DNA from: Taenia hydatigena
Taxonomy: Eukaryota > Platyhelminthes > Cestoda > Cyclophyllidea > Taeniidae
DNA length: 64,000 nucleotides
Assembly (NCBI GenBank): GCA_036345935.2
Contig: JADWOT020001361.1
Coordinates: forward strand, 1 to 64,000
Reading direction: 5' to 3'
Part shown: in pieces, positions 56,861 to 64,000 of the stretch
Layout: each line of letters starts with the position of its first letter
Position numbering within the stretch: the stretch's first letter is position 1
The notes under the pieces: model-generated
Told to the model about the DNA's origin: nothing
The model's database searches: none
The model's input: the letters and a program-made list of their open reading frames with translations, nothing else
Program-made: the position numbers and the translations under genes

Positions 56861-56876
56861 CGGTTCTAATTTGCAG

Positions 56877-57208
56877 CATTCGCAGCATTCAAATGGTTGC
56901 ATTTTACAAACGACCCTTATAATCAAGAGCGTCTCCTCGAGCTTAATGACCACTGCTACTTGTTTTGCTCGTCTGTCAGTTTGTATGCTGATACCAGCTG
57001 CACTTATCTACCTGTTTTTTCAAGCGATAAAAAACCTTGGGGAGGGGGGATCCACATGCTGATAGTCAAGTGCAGGCTTCGCAAAGATCTAAGAAAGATT
57101 TTACTAACGCACAGTTATGGGCATGCAGCAGACACATGGTACGTGGTCAGTCGTTGGAATGCTCATTTAAGGACTTGTTTAGCATTTCAAACCAAGTTAA
57201 TAAGATGA
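56877..57208 (+). CDS. Candidate terminal exon, cysteine-containing
   Basis: The acceptor GGTTCTAATTTGCAG precedes 110 open codons. The peptide has HCYLFCSS, TSCTYLPVF, WGGGIHMLIVKCRLRK and ends TCLAFQTKLIR. The spacing of cysteines and the strand-turn rhythm resemble an extracellular sandwich domain, and the part IHMLIVKCRLRKDL...VVSRWN loosely parallels EWVFISVKDVDLQKSL...VLSCN of the 17-kb gene. That parallel is weak. No poly(A) signal was seen close by. Confidence 0.38.
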
Positions 57209-57359
57209 GTATACTGAAATTACACTTGCGTAGCAGTTTGATTTACCTACCATATCTCCCGACGAGATCGGTTCCAGTTCGAGCAGTGAGTGTGGTAGGA
57301 ATTACGGCTAAGTCAGGAGAGGTAAGAATGCCAGGTGCTACGATATGGGTCTAATCCGA

Positions 57360-60240
57360 AATATTTTTAATCAAATCAGGAGCTTTAGCTTTGAGATTGC
57401 GGATTTTAGGCAAGTTCATCTCATAAATTGCATGCCAACTATCTTGAACGAATTTGGACTGACTGTGGAACTGTGGACGTGCTCATGAGAAGTCGGCCAA
57501 ATGCAGCGCCAGCAATCCGAACTCCGATACTACCAACTTCTGTCACTTGGATAACACTAAGCCAACGCTTTATAATTATTAAGCACTAACGCCTGCACTG
57601 TGCCTCACCTTGCTCCATTTACCCTACCCGTCTAGCACATAGGTAAATATGCCCGCGTGCGTTTACATTTCGTCCATCGCAAATTATCGACCCCAGAATC
57701 CCACCTTCTTTGGCCTCCCCGTTGTCACTCCCACCTCAACAGTCTTCTCAAAAACCAACCCAAATTATACTTATCTCTTCCTTTTAAGTCATTATTCCTG
57801 ACCGCTTTTTGATGAAGTCTGCTTGCTTCTCATCCATTTGTTTCTGGCTAACTGCTCACTCGTACTTCAACCTCACCCCTCAAATACATTTGCAATTCTA
57901 CTGATTTAGGCAAGACTGGACTGTAACCATCATGTTGCCTGCCTTAACTCCTCAAAATATTTGAGACTCATAATTTCTCTTCTTGATTCGTTTTTAAGGT
58001 ACTGCTTGAGGTGCTCATTCACATTTAGTCGTATCGAAAGTTTTCGTTGTTTGTAGTCTCTAGTCTGGTGAAACTTCCTCCTGCACATTACCTCATCGCG
58101 TAAGCTTAGCTTTTGTCCTTTTGTGTAAGACAGCCAAATTGTCACGATATTATGCATCCACCTTTTCTTAGTCAGGTTGGGATGCACAAAACCCCGTTTG
58201 CTGATTTTTTTTTCAATTAATAATAATAAAGTTTTGTTAGAATTTTGCCTCATGTTCACAGTTATATTCACAATCCCTACATCAAATGAATTAAGCCTAC
58301 AACATAATAAGTGATGCGAAGTAAAGGATTGAATTCTCTGCGACGTCTATTTTTGCACCTACCCAAGCCACTCTAAATCGAACCACTTTAACAACACATC
58401 ACCTATGATGAAGAAAATAAGTGCACCAGCACTGCCCTTTTATTAATGAAGAAGGCAGACGAAAGTGTGATGGAATGACAGCAGATGAACTGACTCAGTT
58501 CAGATGTAAATTATGCAACAATTCATAATCAATCCCGAGAAAAGTCTTCACAACTTCTTCTCACAGGACCATTGCGTTCTTTAATTACATCTGCAGCTTC
58601 CAAACATCAATACGCTGGCATTGGCTGCAACAAAAATAACAATGATAACAAATATGCGTAGAGCGTACTCACTTGTTAACAAGAATAAGTGAACCTGCAA
58701 GATTTGGGTCCCTCGATGGAGCTAAATGAAACTGCAACAACCATTAGAATGGTTGCAACGTGATTCATCTTACACGATAGCCTGCTGTGTTGGTGCATTC
58801 ATCATGTGGTCAAGACACCAACCTAGCTTGAGCATTGAGGACTGTATCATCGGAACCTAAACACTATTAGATATTCTACTTCCCCCATCACCCAAGATGA
58901 TACCACATGTATCCACCGGTCTAACATAGGATTCCATTCCGGTAAGCACCAGTGCATCATTAACTTATCGCATTTAACGGTGGTGTTTGGAAAGAATCTT
59001 AATTTTCAGACGAAGAATTCGGCTTATCCTCAGTGCATGAACAAGCACATTTGTGTCGAGTGGCAGCAATTAGCTGTCCTGCTCCCTAACACACTCATAG
59101 TCGCAAATCATCTTTGCCTTTTACAGCTAGCCGTCTGATATGAATAGAAAAGAATCTGCAAGTGTCAGTGTATTTTGAAGGGTTACAACAACACCTTACG
59201 AATAAACCGGTCCGAATCCCATGCTTTTGTCAGTCTCGAAATTCTCGGCTATGCTAAAATATTGGTAGAATTGCAGATTTTATTGCTATAAAGTAAGGGT
59301 GAATATGCTTGCTTTAAAAAATGTAGTAGTTACGTGCATACGCACGTCACTTGGCTCAGCACAATGGGCAAAATTGAGTACGGTCGCTTGCATCAATTCT
59401 AGGAATTTGACTCCGAATCCAAAGCAGATAATTTTTCAGAGAGAGTGTACTTCACAATCTTTAGATGAAAGCAGATATCTCCATTTTGGTGAATTATGAG
59501 GTGCATGAAGTGACGCATCCAATTTGCATGATTAATTTAGGTTAGCACGTACGTCATCGAGACTATGCATACCATTGCAGATCGTTCTTCTCTTTCCTCC
59601 TCTTCTCTTCTTCCACCCTTAGTAAATGAGAAAGTTGGTTGCCTCTGGACACATGTACTATTATAAGGTAGGAGGAGGGTGTCTCAGGCTCTGGAGAGCA
59701 ACTCCGATGGTTCGCGACCAGATTAAAATTGTTCTCCCGCCTCTTGCCCACAAACACAGCTAAAGAGCATAAGTATTACAATCATATTTGAGTACCTCAG
59801 ATTCGTTGCATTTAAAATGAGGCATTGGGCTTAGAGTAAATAGTTCTAAAGTTGTAAAATTGTCATTTTTCAAGCCACTCCATATACACTACACCCACCT
59901 ACACTAACGCGAAGCTTGACACTTCCATCCAAGGGGCTGAGCACGTAGATTCAAGCACTCGCCATGATGCGTAGTTGGATGAGGAAGGTTTGTTCTCAGC
60001 TTTGTGCCACAAAAGCGGGTCAGTGCCTCACAAATACTAAAAACACTCGCGAGCAATGGAATTTATTAGCAGTACCGATTCCCGTTCACAATTTACTTAT
60101 TCCACAAAATTCAAAAAGGGCATAAAATTAGTTCTAAGCAATTCTTCGTCTGAAAAAATTCGTATTTAGCACCATGAGAGAAATTTGAAGCAATTGTTTT
60201 GGTCCTTCGAGTCTATTGATGCCAAATAGATTGAACGGTG
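57360..60240. other. Long stretch without supported genes
   Basis: Contains a 113-codon minus frame (57930-58271) from an A/T-rich strand and a signal-peptide-like minus frame (58696-58770, MNHVATILMVVAVSFSS) that stops after 30 codons without a good donor. Neither could be joined to other exons. AATAAA-like words are frequent because of base composition. Confidence 0.35.
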
Positions 60241-60274
60241 TTCCGTGCATGTGAGCTGTTATCGCTTCTTTTAG

Positions 60275-60570
60275 TGAACTCAAGAGATTCGCGCGGAATT
60301 CGCATTCACCTGGGACGCGATTACGCGATGGCCGGTCAAACGTATCTAGAATTCGAAAGCGAAACATGGGACCAGGCTGACCTGAATGAAGTCCGTACTC
60401 TCCTCCACGGATGTAGCGGTTATGTTTCGCAGCAATACCCTGCTATTCGCATTGAGAATTTAACACTGAACGACCTCCACACCCTCCCCAATCGGGTCCG
60501 AACTTCCACCTTCCGGATTGCCTACATTGAGCAGTATGAGGGATGCCGGTACTATGTTGTAATTTTTTAG
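60275..60570 (+). CDS. Candidate terminal exon, beta-domain-like
   Basis: The acceptor GTTATCGCTTCTTTTAG opens 97 codons to TAG. The peptide has TYLEFESETWDQADLN, a pair of cysteines (HGC and EGC about 56 residues apart) and a strand-like end (TFRIAYIEQYEGCRYYVVIF). This is compatible with a disulfide-linked sandwich domain. Not recognised. It enters in the same phase as the next candidate exon at 60904, so the two may be alternative last exons. Confidence 0.4.
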
Positions 60571-60903
60571 TATGCTCCCTTCGTATGATCTTAGAGCGAA
60601 ATATATTTGTACACATTTTAATGCGCTAAGTTCTGCTGATATATGAGGCTTTAGGAATGGGAAACTCATTAGCTTGAAAGTAGACAGCAGTCGCATTGTT
60701 GTTTTGGGGTTTGACAACCTTCCAAGAGATGCGCTTTCTTTGAACGTTCCACAACATTGCAACTCGGTACTATTGGTGATTTTCCACATGAAAGCTTGCC
60801 ATTCGTGCACTATAAGTAGGCGATAGCGTTCCCACCTTGAGACCCAGAGCTGAGGCTGGCTCAGGTCACAGCGTCACGGCTGTGCATAATTTGCCGACAT
60901 TAG

Positions 60904-61136
60904 AGTCAAGTATCTTGCCGCCACCATTTCTTGATTCCACTGAATGGCACTGGATGGTCCAAGCACCGAAGCACAGCAAGCAAACTGTGTTATTCACCCA
61001 AGTTAATGGCGTTCGGTTAGGAAAACCATATTATTTTGCTATCGGCCTTAAGAATGAATTCTGGGTATCCATCGTCTCAACTTCAGGAACACTAGCAAGT
61101 GCACTTTTTTACATCACAGTTAAGAGGATCCCCTAA
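60904..61136 (+). CDS. Candidate terminal exon followed by AATAAA
   Basis: After TTTGCCGACATTAG the frame runs 77 codons to TAA, with AATAAA at 61209-61214. The peptide (PPPFLDSTEWHWMVQAP; KPYYFAIGLKNEFWVSIV; ending ALFYITVKRIP) is rich in alternating hydrophobic residues typical of extracellular beta domains. No cysteines. Not recognised. Confidence 0.4.
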
Positions 61137-61553
61137 ACAGACGAAAATAAGTCAGAGCTGATGCAGTTAAGCACCCTGTTCATAGTTGAGATTGGCATTG
61201 GTGCATGCAATAAATCGAGTGAAGCTTAAATACAAAGGCTGCAAATAGAAGTAGTGCAAGTTTTTACATTCTCTCGAATGCCGAAGTTTATCTCTGAAGC
61301 GGAAGCAAGGTACATTTTCTCTACTCTTGGCCTTCTATATTCATGACCAATTCAAATGCCATCATCGAGGGTGCTGTGTCACCGTGAAGCGGCAAATGGT
61401 CAAGTGGGTCATGAGCATTACCCTTAGTGTCCTGCTGTTTGCGGTAAATAACTAAGGAAGGCTGATAAGTTGAGGCTGAGGGGATGGAAGAGACAGCGTT
61501 TGGGGGTATCTTTTACTGTAAATTTAGTGGTTGGCTTACCCACAGCTCTTCAG

Positions 61554-61793
61554 TAAGGTTGAAATCGGAGACATTACCTGTTCAGATATAAACTCAACGC
61601 ACCACGATGCAAAGAAGATAAAGAGTTTAATACACGGTGTCTTAAACGTTTTGGTGATCACACGAGTAAGCTTGCCACTCTCTACTATCGTAAGACGAAC
61701 CTTACCTCTGCCAAAACAAGTATCCCTCATCACGAGAGCATGCAGTTTGCCCAAAAGCATCCCTTACAGTGAAGCATGGCACTTAATTTCGTG
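61554..61793 (+). CDS. Candidate internal exon, 79 codons
   Basis: The acceptor GCTTACCCACAGCTCTTCAG and the strong donor GTG|GTAAGT bound an open stretch that enters and leaves in the same phase. The peptide is KVEIGDITCSDINST..., VLVITRVSLPLSTIVRR..., with two cysteines and an NST glycosylation site. A short in-phase continuation after CACCAGTTAGCAG (about 61873) would end the protein after about ten residues. Not recognised. Confidence 0.38.
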
Positions 61794-62407
61794 GTAAGTC
61801 TTCTGTGCAAACAACTTATGCATTAGGTGCAATCAATTAAGTGCCTAAACCCACCTTTGATCACCAGTTAGCAGGACTCACCAGGCAAATCGCATATTCT
61901 GAAAGACTGGAGCGTTATGTGTAAGTCCAGAAATGGGAAGTGACAATCAGTCAAGGACTTAAGATCTGCGTAGAGCATGCTGTGTCTATTTTGGGCAAAC
62001 ATAACTCCGGGCGGAAATGACGGGTGTAGGGCAAACACGTCCTTCGTAAATGTAAGAAATAGCCATGAATTTTGGATTACTTCAATGGCAGCCTACAACC
62101 TGCTTTGTAGACCAAATATGACTACTTAAACATTACTGCTAAGAAGTGAGAGAGTTGGGTCAAGCATGGTTAATATAGATCTTTAAAATCCCCAATGCAT
62201 TAAAATGCCCTTCTTGACGGGCAATTAAAGCACATCACGAAGAACCAGGCATTTGAAGCGAAGCGAACTTAACTACATGTCTACAGTGGGCAAATTTGCG
62301 GCCAAACACACGTCGGCGACTACGCCTCTGCATTTTAATCACATGTAACGTTGAGGACAGATCCTGGAGGTCCTCGTGCTCACTCGTTGAATTTACCTCA
62401 AGCTATT

Positions 62408-62631
62408 TTACAAGACTCTGAGCAACTCGCCAACTTTATTCTTAAAATGGTTGTCCATAGATGCACAGCGTGCTCTGCATTGTTCAGAAACGTCATCTCG
62501 GGCCTCGGAAAGAAGGGCTCCATCTGAGGATCGGTAATTACCGCAAGTGCAGTCATATGAAGCGAATCCATTCACTAACGACAAATCCTCCTCCCTTCCC
62601 AAATAATTAATGTGATGCAAATAGGTTTCTT
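62408..62631 (-). CDS. Candidate terminal exon, cysteine-rich
   Basis: The minus-strand acceptor GCTTAATTTTACAG opens 73 codons to TAA. The composition is strongly protein-like: EETYLHHINYLGREEDLS, then YDCTCGNY, EARDDVSEQCRARCASM and KNKVGELLRVL. Two CxC/CxxxC pairs suggest a small disulfide-bonded extracellular module. I considered a WSC-type module, but the order of the motifs does not fit well. It shares acceptor sequence and phase with 63153-63358 upstream on the same strand. Confidence 0.42.
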
Positions 62632-63152
62632 CTGTAAAATTAAGCTTGATCATACTATTTGAAGTAAAGGCTACGGACTAATGATGCGCTAAAATCCGCT
62701 CACAAAGCAAATTGGCAAAAGCATCGACGCATCGATTGACAAGCCAGTCAGCGTGGAGAATACGCGAAAAGTAGGGTGTCCCTCGAAGTAAACTCGAATC
62801 GTCTACGGCATGTTTAGCCTATATGCTGATTTGTAAAGGACGATTAAGCATTCGTTGAGGAGACTAGCTTAGAACGCTGCTTCTGCGCTGAAGTATACTT
62901 GACTCCTTATCTAGCGACCACAAGAACACCGTTAATCGTGGCTTATCCACTTCCTTTGAGCACGAGCTGAAGCGCACTGAAAACCTGTAACGTGTGCACT
63001 GCGAACCGACCTGGTGTCTAGTAGAAGGATTGCTAAAAATGGCATAGTTGGCATTATGCTTGATTGCAATGCTACGTAACTAGTGCGGCATTAAAGCCAA
63101 ACCCTATTTTAAGTGCCTTCATGATGGGATGTATACTGATGCAAGCGGAAGG

Positions 63153-63358
63153 CTAATGAAAACCAGCTAAGGTACAATTGTCGCTTAATGAATCGACCAA
63201 TTTGACATTCCTTTTATACGCGTGAATGCAAGGAAGTGGAGGCGTAATTACAGCACAAAAGACCTCCTCTATAGGTATAAAATACAGTACTAGTGCTTCA
63301 AACTCAAGTGGCGCATTCATCGCAATGATAAAAAACGAATTGTCAACATTGCCAACCT
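63153..63358 (-). CDS. Candidate terminal exon, unknown protein
   Basis: The acceptor TTGTTTTGTGGTTTTACAG on the minus strand is excellent. 67 codons follow to a stop. The peptide has a hydrophobic beta-like part (DNSFFIIAMNAPLEFEALVL), ITPPLPCIH and a polar end with an NCT glycosylation site. No poly(A) signal was seen just downstream. It may be an alternative last exon of the same gene as 62408-62631, or a tandem gene. Confidence 0.4.
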
Positions 63359-63379
63359 CTGTAAAACCACAAAACAAGG

Positions 63380-64000
63380 ATATTTAAATTGCCCGGTTGG
63401 CATTGATTCCTGTAATAGTCCTAAAAGTTCTCTCTATTCTCTTCGAGCTTTACGAGGCAAACATTTCAAAGTACTTGCCTACAAAATGTGCGTTGCCAGG
63501 TGCACCTCTTTCGATCCTGCAGGTGGAGCCAATGACCAGATTTGGACAGTATATCTGGCTGTCGTGCCGCTAAATTAATCACTTTGCTCTTGAGACAGTC
63601 AATACGAAGAACTTTTACGGTTCCGTGCTTCATCAATAATTTCTGGCATCGCGATACCTGCTTTCCGTTGCGATAACTCTGTCGCTAATTCCTATTCTCT
63701 TCTGCGGTGTCATTAACTATTTCCGCAGCTCTGCTTAATTTACTAATCTGTCCGCCAAATGACCTCAGAGCATGTACATAGGACACACGGAAGCGCACGA
63801 TTGCGACTGGATCTCTAAATGCGTGGTTTTTCAAAGCGTGAGTAGGTACCCTACTTCATTTTTCCTCTCAGAACCTTGCTCTAATTCTCAACTTATTTAA
63901 TCTGCAACTTAGCAACACGAGGCCCTATAATGAATGAATAAGATGGTTGTTTTACGAATAAAAAGTGGTCAACTTTTTCAACACCGAATCCGACTCATAC
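63380..64000. other. Window end, nothing supported
   Basis: No open stretch with splice support. If the minus-strand exons at 62.4 and 63.2 kb belong to a gene, its 5' part lies here or beyond the window. Confidence 0.35.

Noticed and set aside
57930..58271. 113-codon basic minus-strand frame
   Set aside because: It comes from an A/T-rich strand, has no ATG or clear acceptor, and shows no recognised motif. It is suggestive but unsupported.
58696..58770. Signal-peptide-like minus-strand start (MNHVATILMVVAVSFSS)
   Set aside because: It runs into a stop after 30 codons. The only strong donor nearby (AA|GTGAGT) lies beyond that stop and no partner exon fits.
1..64000. CRISPR arrays, bacterial operons, tRNA or rRNA genes
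   Set aside because: No regularly spaced repeats, no complete cloverleaf and no rRNA-like sequence were seen. All signals point to a eukaryotic chromosome.

Overview
The window reads as metazoan nuclear DNA, most probably from a parasitic flatworm and perhaps a tapeworm. I see TTAGGG-type telomeric repeats, GT-AG introns, TATAAA and AATAAA signals, a truncated Hsp70 pseudogene (this family is known to be greatly expanded in tapeworms), and no long uninterrupted genes, operons or Shine-Dalgarno sites. The taxon is inferred from these traits, not shown. The dense duplications and the internal telomeric tract suggest a subtelomeric or otherwise unstable region.

Layout. 0-10 kb: a diverged inverted-repeat pair (0.6 and 2.7 kb), a GC-richer block (5.15-6.19 kb) and several exon-like open stretches (6.6, 7.1, 8.0, 9.1, 9.5 kb). 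10-14.9 kb: mostly featureless. 14.93-18.9 kb: a 70-bp telomeric tract, then a 660-bp inverted repeat whose two arms flank the best gene in the window. That gene has five exons (17065-18167 +), encodes a small secreted cysteine-containing protein, and has its own TATA box and poly(A) signal. 18.9-24 kb: mosaic copies of the inverted-repeat arm and neighbouring pieces, then two acidic exon-like stretches and a repeat shared with 31.9-32.7 kb. 28-55.5 kb: a modular array in which the same short blocks recur at about 28, 34-36, 39-41, 44 (inverted), 46 and 52 kb, several of them carrying a 16-20 bp palindrome based on TGTCACA-N-TGTGACA. The array includes a membrane-protein terminal exon at 39.6 kb with a decayed copy at 52.1 kb, and a 2-kb duplication (49.6-51.8 and 53.3-55.5 kb) whose first copy holds the longest open frame (225 codons). 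Inside the same stretch are the Hsp70 pseudogene (31.6-31.9 kb, minus) and two CUB-like terminal exons (33.0 and 33.6 kb). 56-64 kb: isolated exon-like stretches on both strands.

Limits. Stop codons are about one in twenty codons here, so many open stretches of 60-100 codons are expected by chance. Single 'candidate exons' are listed only where a splice acceptor, a coding-like composition, a nearby poly(A) signal or a duplicate supports them, and their confidences are kept low. Functions are named only for the Hsp70 fragment and, tentatively, the CUB-like exons. The boundaries of repeat modules are approximate because I aligned them by eye.
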